A stretch of DNA of 47,655 nucleotides, from the NCBI GenBank assembly GCA_017462485.1, contig JAFTRA010000013.1, positions 1-47,655 on the forward strand, given 5' to 3'. The translations under genes and the position numbers were made by a program. Within the stretch, counting starts at the first letter, position 1, and each line of letters starts with the position of its first letter. The stretch is from Clostridia bacterium. GTDB lineage: Bacteria; Bacillota; Clostridia; Oscillospirales; CAG-272. This document shows, one piece after another, positions 14,987-23,560 of the stretch. The notes beneath the pieces were generated by a model. It searched no databases. It was not told the DNA's origin and saw only the letters and a list, made by a program, of their open reading frames with translations.

Positions 14987-17900
14987 ATGGCTTGGACAGT
15001 TGAACAAAAACTTGCAATAGACACCAGAGATAAGACACTTCTCGTCAGCGCTGCGGCAGGCTCGGGAAAAACGGCAACTCTTACAGAAAGAATCATTCAA
15101 TCCATTCTCGACGAGGAAAACCCCGCAGACATCGGCAGAATGCTTATCGCAACCTATACGAACGCAGCTGTTGACGAGCTCCGTGAAAGAATAGGCAAGG
15201 CTATAAAAAAGGCTGCCGTGGAGAATCCAGATAACACACGTCTTGAGGAACAGCTTCTTCGCTTAAAGGACGCAAAAATCCTGACTATCACCTCATTTTG
15301 CAACAGTATTCTGCGCTCATCTGCCGAAAGTGCGGGAATTACACCGAACTACCGTATAGCAGAGCCGCCCGAGGCGAAAATTCTCTCCTCTTCGGTTCTT
15401 GAGGCGCTTATAAATTCGGCATACGAGGGGGATATACCCGACGTATGCACGCCCGAGGAATTCATTGCTCTTGCCGACTGTCTCACAAACGTAAAGCAGA
15501 GCGGCGCGCTCTCCGAAACGATATCCTTCGTTTTTGATAAGCTTACCTATTCGGTAGGCGGAATTGACACGCTTGCCGACCTTATAGAAGAATACAATCC
15601 CGAAAAATTCTTCTCGGTGGAAAACACCCGTATGGGAAAATATATAATGACGCTCGTTTTAGAGGCGCTTTCCGAATACGAGAGGGCTTATCAAAAAACG
15701 GTTTATAAAGCGTCGGGCGAAAAGGTTGACGAAAGAAACCTGCAAAAAGCTATAAAAGAGCTTGAGTTTATAAGAGAGGCTCTTTCGAGGAAAAAATACG
15801 GTGATTTAAGAGAAACTCTTTTGGCGTTTGTTCCCGAAAGGCTATCGAGGAGCGCAAAAGACCTAATTACCGATTTTTACCTTTCATACAAGCTGATTCA
15901 CTCATATTTGAGCGATGATATTAAGAGCTTTTCTTCAAATTTTTTCGTATATACGCCTGACGAATGGCGTGAATTGTACGCTAAACTTTACAATTTGCTC
16001 GGAACACTCTATCGTTTTCTCAAAAAATACTACGAGATTTTTATGGACGAGAAGAGGCGGCGAGGAATATGCGAATTTTCCGACGTTGAAAGATATGCAT
16101 ACAATGCGCTCTACGACGAGAGCGGCAATATAACTCCTCTTGCAAAGGAGCTTTCGGAAAAGTTCGACTCCATATACGTTGACGAATACCAGGACGTAAA
16201 CGAGCTTCAAAGCAAGGTTTTCTCCGCTATAGCAAAAGAAAACAACAGATTTATGGTTGGCGACATAAAGCAGAGTATTTACGGCTTCCGCTCAGCGCGT
16301 CCCGAAATTTTTGCAGAGATGAAAGATGCCTTTCCTATGCTTGACGGTGCGTGCGAAAGCAAGCAGGCGGCAATATTTATGTCAAACAACTTCAGATGTG
16401 ACGAGGCCGTTATTGATTTCGTAAACGGAGTTTTTGACACGGTCTTCGGTCTTATCGGAAGCAGCATCGGCTACGTTAATGAGGACAGGCTGAAATTTTC
16501 AAAAATATACCCCGACGGAAGCAAGCCGGTCGGTCACATTCCGGAAATTCATATTATAGATAAACCCAAAAGGCAGACTGCGGACTCCGCCGACGTCGCA
16601 GACGAGGCGATAGAGGAAGAAAGAAGCGCATCTAAAAAAGAGGCGGCGGCAATAGCCGAAAAAATTTCAGAGCTTATAGGTAAAGAAAAGCTTGCCGACG
16701 GATCTGTAATTGAGCCAAAGCACGTAGCAATACTTTTGCGCTCGGTAAAGGGCAGTCTTGCAGAGAGCCTTTCATCTGCCTTAAAGTCACACGGTATAGC
16801 CTCTGAGCTTACCGAAACGGGCGACCTTTTCCTTTGCGAAGAGGTGCTTTTGGCGCTCTCCTTCCTCTACGCCATAGACAATCCGAGGAAAGACGTCTAT
16901 CTTACGGCGGTGATGCTCTCCCCTCTATACTCGTTCAGCGCAGACGAGGTGCTTCGGATAAGACGCGCGTCACAACGAGAGACGCTGTGGGAAGCACTTC
17001 TTGAATATGACACGGATACCGCCTTAAAAGAAAAGATAGCGGATTTCACCGCCTCTCTTTTGAGATACAGAAGACTCTCCGAGGGCAAGCCTACCGACGC
17101 TCTTCTTTCTCTGATATACCGTGAAAGCGGACTCCTTGCGCTTGCCGCAAGAGGCGGCGGAAAAGAAAATCTTATGCTTCTCTACTCATACGCAAGAAAA
17201 TACGAGGGCACGGATTTTAAGGGGCTTTATAGCTTTATCAGCTACGTTAACGAAATTATTGAAAAGGGCGAGGAATTTTCAAAGGCATCGTCGGACGGTG
17301 AAGCAAATGCCGTAAGAATAATGACGGTGCACAAGTCAAAGGGCCTTGAGTTCCCCGTAACCGTAATTGCGGGCGCAAGCGCAGGCAGCTCTAAAAACCG
17401 CGAGGGCAGGATAGCCTTTACGGAAAATCTCGGTATTTCCATTAAAGCAAAAGACGACACGGGGCTTGCCATCGTCGAGAATCCCGTTCATAACGCAATC
17501 TGCCACTACATCAAGGAAAAGGAATTTGACGAGGAGCAAAGAGTGCTCTACGTTGCCCTGACAAGGGCGAGAGAAAGACTTTACGTTTACGGTGTATCTC
17601 CGAAATCAGACACCGATGAATATATCGAGAGCATTGATATGCAGCGAGAAATTCTTTCTCCCTATTTTATAAGGAAATCGAAGAGCTTCTTAGATATCAT
17701 AATGCTATCAAGACAAGGCGGACGCCTTATCATCGAATCTCGCGATGCCGAAGAGGAATACTCCTCGCTAAACGAAGCCGACAGCTCCCCCGATATGCAA
17801 GCCGAGGCAGAGTGTTGCGCCATACCCGACTCCGAGGCTCTCACCGACGAGCTTCTCGGCCGCTTCAATTTTGAGTATCCGTACAGTCACCTCGAGACTC

Positions 17901-18616
17901 TTCCTGAAAAGCTCTCGGTATCGAGGCTGACTCCCGCTCTCCTTGACGACAGCGAAAAAACCGCACTTGAGCTTATCCCCGCACTCCCCGAGCACGAGGT
18001 GGACAGTGAAGAGAAAAAAGCGCCTCCCCTACCCAAATTTATCACGGGACGCTCTGAGCGTGAAAGCGCAAAAAAAGGAATTGCGACTCATATGGTGCTG
18101 CAGTTCTGCGATTTCGAAAAGCTGCTTTTCGAGGGTTGCGAGAGCGAGCTTGACAGACTCGAGAGCGAAGAATTTATTTCCCGCGAGGACAGAGAGCGCG
18201 TTAGAGTTCACGAGATAAACAGATTTGTAAAATCTCCTCTCTTCAAGGAGATAAGAGACGCAAAGAAGGTATATCGAGAGCTGCGATTCAACGTTAAGCT
18301 TCCTGCCGAAAAATTTGCCGTAGACGAGGATAAAAAGCTAAAGCTTGCAGGCTCGGAAATTCTCGTTCAGGGCGTTATAGACTGTCTTATAGAAGATTCC
18401 CTCGGCAATCTGCATCTCGTCGATTATAAGACGGACAGGCTTACAAAGGACGAGCTTTCCGACACGTCTATCGGAGAAGAGCGACTTATAAGCGCGCATA
18501 AGCTCCAGCTTTCATATTACAAAGATGCCGTACGGCTTATGTTTGGAAAAGCGCCCGAGAAAGTAGGAATATATTCCCTGCACCTTGGAAAAGAGGTAGA
18601 TATTACCGAGCGTTGA
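14987..18616 (+). CDS. addA: AddA, helicase-nuclease subunit of the AddAB recombination complex
   Basis: A 1209-residue UvrD-like superfamily 1A helicase with a RecB-type nuclease. Walker A is AAAGSGKT with Lys28, Walker B is DEYQD at residues 399-403, VGDIKQSIYGFR follows, motif V is TVHKSKGLEF and motif VI is VALTRARERLY. The C-terminal nuclease motif LVDYKTD carries Asp1146 and Lys1148. With AddB it resects double-strand breaks for recombination and works like RecBCD. The length is normal for AddA. In most Firmicutes addB lies immediately upstream, but here truB occupies that place and no addB is in the window, so the partner must be elsewhere. AAAGGAG precedes the ATG. Confidence 0.95.
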   Translation: MAWTVEQKLAIDTRDKTLLVSAAAGSGKTATLTERIIQSILDEENPADIGRMLIATYTNAAVDELRERIGKAIKKAAVENPDNTRLEEQLLRLKDAKILTITSFCNSILRSSAESAGITPNYRIAEPPEAKILSSSVLEALINSAYEGDIPDVCTPEEFIALADCLTNVKQSGALSETISFVFDKLTYSVGGIDTLADLIEEYNPEKFFSVENTRMGKYIMTLVLEALSEYERAYQKTVYKASGEKVDERNLQKAIKELEFIREALSRKKYGDLRETLLAFVPERLSRSAKDLITDFYLSYKLIHSYLSDDIKSFSSNFFVYTPDEWRELYAKLYNLLGTLYRFLKKYYEIFMDEKRRRGICEFSDVERYAYNALYDESGNITPLAKELSEKFDSIYVDEYQDVNELQSKVFSAIAKENNRFMVGDIKQSIYGFRSARPEIFAEMKDAFPMLDGACESKQAAIFMSNNFRCDEAVIDFVNGVFDTVFGLIGSSIGYVNEDRLKFSKIYPDGSKPVGHIPEIHIIDKPKRQTADSADVADEAIEEERSASKKEAAAIAEKISELIGKEKLADGSVIEPKHVAILLRSVKGSLAESLSSALKSHGIASELTETGDLFLCEEVLLALSFLYAIDNPRKDVYLTAVMLSPLYSFSADEVLRIRRASQRETLWEALLEYDTDTALKEKIADFTASLLRYRRLSEGKPTDALLSLIYRESGLLALAARGGGKENLMLLYSYARKYEGTDFKGLYSFISYVNEIIEKGEEFSKASSDGEANAVRIMTVHKSKGLEFPVTVIAGASAGSSKNREGRIAFTENLGISIKAKDDTGLAIVENPVHNAICHYIKEKEFDEEQRVLYVALTRARERLYVYGVSPKSDTDEYIESIDMQREILSPYFIRKSKSFLDIIMLSRQGGRLIIESRDAEEEYSSLNEADSSPDMQAEAECCAIPDSEALTDELLGRFNFEYPYSHLETLPEKLSVSRLTPALLDDSEKTALELIPALPEHEVDSEEKKAPPLPKFITGRSERESAKKGIATHMVLQFCDFEKLLFEGCESELDRLESEEFISREDRERVRVHEINRFVKSPLFKEIRDAKKVYRELRFNVKLPAEKFAVDEDKKLKLAGSEILVQGVIDCLIEDSLGNLHLVDYKTDRLTKDELSDTSIGEERLISAHKLQLSYYKDAVRLMFGKAPEKVGIYSLHLGKEVDITER

Positions 18617-18641
18617 CAAAACCTAAATTTTATGATACAAT
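18613..18641 (+). promoter_or_regulatory. Sigma-A promoter overlapping the addA stop
   Basis: TTGACA (18613-18618), 17 bp, TACAAT (18636-18641). The addA stop codon TGA (18614-18616) lies inside the -35 box. It drives the DtxR-like gene. Confidence 0.8.
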
Positions 18642-18668
18642 ACTAAGAAATGAAACGAGGTGGTAAAA

Positions 18669-19034
18669 ATGGCTTTGCAGGAATCGGGAGAAATGTATCT
18701 TGAATCCATTTATATGCTTTCAAAGAAAAACGAAAGCGTTCTTTCTATTGACGTTTGCGAATATATGGGTTACTCCAAGCCATCTGTAAGCCGCGCCGTT
18801 AAAATTCTTAAGGAAAATAACTATATCACGGTTGAGCGTGACGGAAACCTACGTCTTACGGAGAAAGGTCTTTCGGTTGCCGAGAGTATGTATCAAAGGC
18901 ATACCATTCTGACGAAATTTCTTACGTCGCTCGGCGTTGACGAACAGACCGCCGCAAATGATGCTTGCAAAATAGAGCACGTCATAAGCGAGGAGTCTTT
19001 TGAGGCGATAAGAAAAAGGGGCGATTTTAAATAA
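18669..19034 (+). CDS. DtxR-type metal-dependent regulator, minimal form
   Basis: A 121-residue metalloregulator with an N-terminal winged helix (residues 6-65) and a short dimerisation/metal domain. Candidate ligands match the DtxR site: Met9 (EMYLE), His78 (YQRH), Cys100, Glu103 and His104 (CKIEHV). The Cys corresponds to DtxR Cys102, whereas MntR has Glu there, which favours an iron-type rather than manganese-type site. The SH3-like third domain of DtxR and the C-terminal tail of MntR are absent. The ATG at 18669 is chosen over GTG at 18660 because GAGGTGG is then correctly placed. It has its own promoter and terminator. Targets are unknown. Confidence 0.85.
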   Translation: MALQESGEMYLESIYMLSKKNESVLSIDVCEYMGYSKPSVSRAVKILKENNYITVERDGNLRLTEKGLSVAESMYQRHTILTKFLTSLGVDEQTAANDACKIEHVISEESFEAIRKRGDFK

Positions 19035-19093
19035 GCTTCTTTGAAAAGCTCAAAGCTTAGGAAACGTATTCACCGTATTATAATCTGTTATAA

Positions 19094-19142
19094 AAAACAA
19101 GCTATCTCGAATGCAAATTTCGCATTTAAGATAGCTTGTTTT
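19094..19142. terminator. Bidirectional terminator
   Basis: A 14-bp perfect stem AAAACAAGCTATCT (19094-19107) / AGATAGCTTGTTTT (19129-19142) enclosing a small inner stem. It separates the converging DtxR-like and ECF S-component genes. Confidence 0.85.
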
Positions 19143-19148
19143 CATTAT

Positions 19149-19697
19149 TCAATCGTGTTGGGAGTTCTTATTTTGACTCTCTATTTTGCGTATAAGCTCG
19201 GACAGAGGCAGTATAAGAAATCCGGTGGCGAAGTTGCCTATGGCAGAAAGCGCGTCAAATGGCAATCCCGCAATTATCCACGCTATCATACCGTCAAAAT
19301 CAAGACCGAACATAATAGCCTGCGCCGGTGCGTAAAGTGCGCCGAAGAACATTCCGTAAATGCCGCAGACCACGGGATAAACCACGCACGCCACCGAGCG
19401 TTTCATATTTTTCGGCAAAAGCATCGTTATTCCCCAAAGCAAAGTCCATATATAAAGATACGGTACCCACCAAAGAGAAAAACCTGCATAAACACCGTTA
19501 AGAATAACGTATATATATAACGGTATCAAAGCTTTTTTGCGGTACACGAGAGTATAGGTCATCGTCAAAGTACCGAGAAGATGAATGTTAGGCAGCGCCT
19601 CCATAAGAATTTTTGAGAGGAACATAATTGCTCCCAGCATGGAAAACACAGCCATTTCGCGAATCGAGAGTCTCTTATTTCGTATATACAAGCTCAT
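19149..19697 (-). CDS. ECF transporter S component, probably for a cobalamin-type ligand
   Basis: A 182-residue integral membrane protein with five to six hydrophobic spans, Gly/Ala-rich in the last two, and the N-terminal pattern of ECF substrate-binding (S) subunits. S subunits bind a vitamin and use a shared EcfA/A'/T energising module, not found here. The ATG at 19697 is chosen because GGCGGTGAG precedes it; a GTG at 19706 is possible. The gene overlaps the end of the DUF4430 gene by 23 nt. Control by a cobalamin riboswitch upstream of the pair suggests transport of cobalamin or a precursor; this is inference from context. Confidence 0.75.
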   Translation of the reverse strand: MSLYIRNKRLSIREMAVFSMLGAIMFLSKILMEALPNIHLLGTLTMTYTLVYRKKALIPLYIYVILNGVYAGFSLWWVPYLYIWTLLWGITMLLPKNMKRSVACVVYPVVCGIYGMFFGALYAPAQAIMFGLDFDGMIAWIIAGLPFDALSAIGNFATGFLILPLSELIRKIESQNKNSQHD

Positions 19698-20127
19698 AAG
19701 ACTCACCGCCGGAAATTTCGGCAGAGCTTACTCCGTACATAAGCGCCTCACCGTTTTGGCAGAAGCTCCAATAGGCCTTGTTCACGTCATAGTCAGCGGT
19801 AATGCCGTTAACCTTTTTTACGTACAAACCGTATTCACTCACGTCACCCTCGGCAAGAGAGCTTTCAAGCAAGGCGTCTGCCAGATTGGACTTATCCGTT
19901 TTCAAGGTCACCTTTATAGACTTTTCAAGAGCTACCACGGTTACGTACACGGTTTTGCTTCCGCTACCGAGAGTTGTATCCTCCTTGTACGTAGCGTTTT
20001 CCCAAAGAAGCTCGGTTGCGCTTTTTTCTTCGTTATTATTCTTATCTTCCGACTTATCGCAAGCAACCGCAAGCACGAGCATAACGAGAACAAGCATCAA
20101 AGCTAAGGCTTTTTTCATAGTTTTCAT
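19675..20127 (-). CDS. DUF4430 lipoprotein, possible cobalamin-binding partner
   Basis: A 150-residue lipoprotein: charged N terminus, hydrophobic stretch, lipobox LAVAC with lipidated Cys23, an Asp/Asn/Glu linker, then a DUF4430 (transcobalamin C-terminal-like) domain with the YGLYVKKVNGI and YWSF segments typical of that family. DUF4430 proteins occur next to ECF S components and B12 riboswitches in Clostridia and are thought to capture the ligand outside the membrane. AAAGGA precedes the ATG. It is the first gene downstream of the riboswitch and its terminator. Confidence 0.8.
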   Translation of the reverse strand: MKTMKKALALMLVLVMLVLAVACDKSEDKNNNEEKSATELLWENATYKEDTTLGSGSKTVYVTVVALEKSIKVTLKTDKSNLADALLESSLAEGDVSEYGLYVKKVNGITADYDVNKAYWSFCQNGEALMYGVSSAEISGGESYELVYTK

Positions 20128-20169
20128 GATTTTTATATCCTTTCGTTTTTGATAAAAAAGGATAAAGCA

Positions 20170-20195
20170 AAAGTCTTCTCCGAAGAGAAGACTTT
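20170..20195 (-). terminator. Attenuator terminator of the cobalamin riboswitch
   Basis: On the minus strand an 11-bp perfect stem (20195-20185 with 20180-20170) capped by a TTCG tetraloop, followed by a short T-rich stretch. It lies between the riboswitch and the DUF4430 start, so it is the likely off-switch. Confidence 0.8.
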
Positions 20196-20199
20196 AAAA

Positions 20200-20460
20200 T
20201 GCGCCTATACCGCCTCCGAGAAAACAGTCCTCGGTCTATAAAGTCATTCTCCCCTTGCCCAAGAATTCTTTTACGAGTCGCCAATGGTGAAGCATTCCGA
20301 CTTGGGAGCATAAAACTTAAACAGATAAAAAGCCTATTCGCCTTTAGCTTTTGGCATTTTATCAGAATACGCTCGGTTACGGCAATGGCTGTTGCTACGG
20401 ATTTTCACCGTGATTTCCTTCAAAATGGCGTTTATTCTTTTTTTAAGCTTTTGAGGCATT
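20200..20460 (-). ncRNA. Cobalamin riboswitch
   Basis: On the minus strand the leader contains GGTGAAAATCC (20409-20399) and GCAACAGCC (20395-20387), the conserved core of cobalamin riboswitches. A B12-box-like AAGTCGGAATGCTTC (20303-20289) follows downstream. A hairpin AAATTTGCC/GGCAAATTT (20461-20489) sits at the transcript start. The terminator at 20195-20170 suggests that cobalamin binding switches off the DUF4430 and S-component genes. The exact class and boundaries need covariance-model alignment. Confidence 0.8.
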
Positions 20461-20488
20461 AAATTTGCCTCTGCCTTTCGGCAAATTT

Positions 20489-20517
20489 ATTTTATCACAC
20501 GGAAGAGCTTTTTTCAA
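20489..20517 (-). promoter_or_regulatory. Sigma-A promoter for the riboswitch transcript
   Basis: On the minus strand TTGAAA (20517-20512), 17 bp, TAAAAT (20494-20489). Confidence 0.6.
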
Positions 20518-20577
20518 TATGCTTTTGCAAAAAATGTCAAAGTTTTGTTAATTTTCAAACGGCGGCATTTGTTTTAA

Positions 20578-20606
20578 TTGACAACTGCCTCTAAAAATGC
20601 TATACT
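20578..20606 (+). promoter_or_regulatory. Sigma-A promoter for YwaF-like gene 1
   Basis: TTGACA (20578-20583), 17 bp, TATACT (20601-20606), 39 nt before the ATG. Confidence 0.8.
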
Positions 20607-20645
20607 ACATTAAAAGTAATCGAATCGCAGTTTCAGAGGTAGTTA

Positions 20646-21536
20646 ATGAAAGCTCTCAAAAAAATATATAAATTCTTCAGCTTCGAAGCAAAAGAGCCAA
20701 AAACTTTTGGTATTTTTCACATCGTTTTTGCTGTAATAATTGGTTTTTTGACCACTTTACTTTGCAAAAAGTGCGAAAAAACATCAGAAAAGACAGAGAG
20801 AAAAATTGCTCTTTACGCTTGGATAGGATATATAACGCTGGAATTATATAAGCAAATAATATATTCAATATCGCTTGACGGTGAGCAGTTTATATTTGGA
20901 ATTTCCTGGTCAGACTTTCCATTCCAGCTATGCTCGACTCCGCTCTACGTTTTACCCTTCATCGCATTTTTACCGTCAGGCAGGATAAGAGAGGCGTTCG
21001 TCGCATTTTTCGGCACGTTTACGTTTTTAGGCGGATTTGCCGTATGCATATATCCCGGTAACGTCTTTGTTGAAACGCTTGGAATCAATCTGCAGACTAT
21101 CATATGGCACGGCGGTCAAGTTATACTCGGGGCGTATTTCAATTTAAGACGTTTTGCCTCTGAAAATCCGCCAAAGAAGACCAAATATTTTGTGTCTGCC
21201 GTTCCGATTTTTCTTTTGTTTACCGCGCTGGCTATTATACTGAACGTTACGGTTCAGGGCGCTCTCGATGCAGCTATGCTTGATGAGAAATTCAATATGT
21301 TCTTCATCAGTCCCTACTTCGAGTGCATATTTCCTATTCTATCTACCATAAAAATTTACGCACCCTACCCCGTGTTTATTCTTGCTTATGTTTTAGGTGT
21401 CGGTGCGCTATCCTTCGCTCTTCTTTCATCGGAAGCGCTTATCGTCGAAAAAACATTGGAGTTCAGAAAAAAGAAAGCCGCCCACAAGGCAAGCGCAGAG
21501 CAATATATCAATTCCGATTCAAAGTCCAACCTTTAA
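20646..21536 (+). CDS. YwaF/TMEM164-like multipass membrane protein (copy 1)
   Basis: A 296-residue protein with about seven membrane spans and a basic C-terminal tail. It resembles the YwaF (TIGR02206) family, to which eukaryotic TMEM164 is related. A Cys in FPFQLCSTP (Cys96) and a His in IIWHGG (His155) are conserved at identical positions in the second copy at 22703. TMEM164 is reported to be a Cys-dependent acyltransferase acting on ether phospholipids, so these could be catalytic. AGAGGT precedes the ATG. The family assignment is by recognition of pattern and topology; the enzymatic role is inference. Confidence 0.65.
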   Translation: MKALKKIYKFFSFEAKEPKTFGIFHIVFAVIIGFLTTLLCKKCEKTSEKTERKIALYAWIGYITLELYKQIIYSISLDGEQFIFGISWSDFPFQLCSTPLYVLPFIAFLPSGRIREAFVAFFGTFTFLGGFAVCIYPGNVFVETLGINLQTIIWHGGQVILGAYFNLRRFASENPPKKTKYFVSAVPIFLLFTALAIILNVTVQGALDAAMLDEKFNMFFISPYFECIFPILSTIKIYAPYPVFILAYVLGVGALSFALLSSEALIVEKTLEFRKKKAAHKASAEQYINSDSKSNL

Positions 21537-21546
21537 GGAGACAGTT

Positions 21547-22509
21547 ATGGAAAAACAAAATCATTCAAGCGACGGCATCGAGGAAAACCGCCTGCCAAAG
21601 ACCGAGCCCGCAGAAAACGCTCCGCACGAAAGCCGAAACTTCAACGGACGTTCCGCAGAATACGACAGAAGCTCAATCGACAGCGGTGAAGCCTTTGCCA
21701 CGTCCTTTGAAAGCGATTCCTTTTACTCATACGAGAGAGAAAAGACTGCACAAGACGATGCAAAAGAGTCAAAAATCATCAATTTAAAAGCCAATAGAAT
21801 CGACGTTCTTTCCTGGGTTTTGTTTGCTCTTTCCATTCTTGCTATACCGCTTGGATTTCTGCTTCTTGTAAGCGCGGTAGCCTTTGATATATTTGAAAGC
21901 AAGCCGGTTGTATTTTTGATATTGCTTGCGGCTTTGCCTATATCAAGCTTCATTTACGGCATAATTCTTGCCACAAAAGGCAAAAAATCTTCAAAAAATA
22001 TAATAGTTGCTCTTATATCTCTTTTGTTCGTGGGAAATATTTCACTTACGGTATTGACTCCCGACGTAGACCTAGATTTTGATTACCAAAACGCAGAAGA
22101 GGCGAAAGAGTTCATCGGTAAGTACGAGAATATTCTCGGCATTGACGTTCCCGAGGGAAATAATTACTACTATTACGATTATTACGACAAAACCTCAACA
22201 AGCTATGCAGCAACGGTCGAGTTCGACCTGGAAGCCGAAAAGGACGCTCTTGTCAATCTCGGCAGCGACGAAAGATTTGTAGAACGTTTCCCTACAACCT
22301 ACGCAGGAATGCTCCCCGAGGGGTACAAGGACCAATATCACACCGCCGCTATGATTTATAACGCTTCGACGGGCAGCTACAACGAAATGCCCGAAGAGGA
22401 CGGGAAATATTCTATGATTTACGTAGCGATAACTTTATATGATGATACCGATTACGCTACGGTGGAAATTGTGGAATACACGCTGAATTATACGTCAACC
22501 CTTGGCTGA
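21547..22509 (+). CDS. Membrane protein of unknown function
   Basis: 320 residues, not recognised. A polar, acidic cytoplasmic N-terminal region (about 1-88) precedes three hydrophobic segments (about 92-115, 122-142 and 152-170). A C-terminal domain of about 150 residues follows, beginning with DVDLDFDYQ and containing a Tyr-rich stretch near residue 210. The start at 21547 has AAGGAG upstream; an open frame extends further but overlaps the preceding gene without a ribosome site. It is 10 nt after YwaF-like copy 1 and shares its transcript. A terminator follows. Confidence 0.7.
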   Translation: MEKQNHSSDGIEENRLPKTEPAENAPHESRNFNGRSAEYDRSSIDSGEAFATSFESDSFYSYEREKTAQDDAKESKIINLKANRIDVLSWVLFALSILAIPLGFLLLVSAVAFDIFESKPVVFLILLAALPISSFIYGIILATKGKKSSKNIIVALISLLFVGNISLTVLTPDVDLDFDYQNAEEAKEFIGKYENILGIDVPEGNNYYYYDYYDKTSTSYAATVEFDLEAEKDALVNLGSDERFVERFPTTYAGMLPEGYKDQYHTAAMIYNASTGSYNEMPEEDGKYSMIYVAITLYDDTDYATVEIVEYTLNYTSTLG

Positions 22510-22553
22510 TTGAAATCTGATTGAAAATCTATATATTTATCATATTACCAAAC

Positions 22554-22580
22554 AAGGCTATTTCAAAACGAGATAGCCTT
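22554..22580 (+). terminator. Rho-independent terminator
   Basis: AAGGCTAT (22554-22561) pairs with ATAGCCTT (22573-22580), followed by TTTGTTTTT. It ends the two-gene unit of YwaF-like copy 1. Confidence 0.8.
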
Positions 22581-22702
22581 TTTGTTTTTACCTTAAAGAG
22601 ACACAGCGGAAATCTTAAATATAATTAAATCTTGGACAAGCATATTGCGAAAGGGATAAAAAAGCACTAAAATATATGCGAAATCATTATGCGAGGTTTG
22701 GT

Positions 22703-23560
22703 ATGACCATCATTGAAAAAATTCATAATTTTCTCGATTACGAAATAGAAACGCCGTCTTCATACGGAGCATTTCACATTGTTTCGCTCGTTTTAATAGT
22801 GGCATTTACCGTCTTTCTTTGCAAGGCTTTCAAAAACAGCGACGAAAAAAGCGAGCGCCGCATCGCATTTTGGTGCTGGATAGTGGTTGTGGTGCTTGAA
22901 ATATATAAGCAGCTTAACTTCTCCATATCCTTCGAGGAGGGCGTCTTTGTTTGGGATTATAGCTGGTACAGCTTCCCCTTCCAATTCTGCTCCTCTCCTA
23001 TCTACGTTCTTCCCCTCGTTGCGTTTCTGCCGTCGGGCAAGGTGCGCGAGGCGCTGGTTGCATTTCTTGGAACCTTCTCTCTGTTTGCAGGACTCGCCGT
23101 GTGCATTTACCCGAATGACGTGTATATTTCAACACTTGGAATAGATATCCAGACGACAGTTCACCACGGCTTGCAGGTAGTCCTCGGTATCTTCTTCGCT
23201 TTGCGCCGCTTCGACTGCGAAAATCCCCCAAAAAAGAAAAGCTATCTTCTCGGCGCAATATCCGTATTCGCCGTATTCGCAGGCACAGCCATGCTGCTTA
23301 ACATCGTAGGATATCACGCGCTCACGGCTCTTGGCATTGACGAAACGTTTAATATGTTCTATATAAGCCCATACTTTGAATGTACGCTTCCCGTTCTCTC
23401 CATTGTTGACGATTTTCTTCCATATCCCATATTTTTAGCTGTTTATATATTCGGCTTCGGGCTCGTTGCGTTTATTATGATGACTCTCGTAAATTCGGTT
23501 ATATTTGCCGTAAGAAAAATAATAACGAAAACAAAACTAAATGGCAACAAATATGCTTAA
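22703..23560 (+). CDS. YwaF/TMEM164-like multipass membrane protein (copy 2)
   Basis: A 285-residue paralogue of the protein at 20646, collinear along its whole length. It keeps FPFQFCSSP (Cys96), VHHGLQ (His155), VCIYP, FNMFYISPYFEC and the same seven-span layout. The ATG at 22703 is chosen because GCGAGG lies 9 nt upstream and the alignment with copy 1 begins there; an in-frame ATG at 22676 is possible. It overlaps the YhhN-like gene, so the two are cotranslated. A role in phospholipid acyl transfer is proposed only from its TMEM164 relationship and this neighbour. Confidence 0.65.
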   Translation: MTIIEKIHNFLDYEIETPSSYGAFHIVSLVLIVAFTVFLCKAFKNSDEKSERRIAFWCWIVVVVLEIYKQLNFSISFEEGVFVWDYSWYSFPFQFCSSPIYVLPLVAFLPSGKVREALVAFLGTFSLFAGLAVCIYPNDVYISTLGIDIQTTVHHGLQVVLGIFFALRRFDCENPPKKKSYLLGAISVFAVFAGTAMLLNIVGYHALTALGIDETFNMFYISPYFECTLPVLSIVDDFLPYPIFLAVYIFGFGLVAFIMMTLVNSVIFAVRKIITKTKLNGNKYA

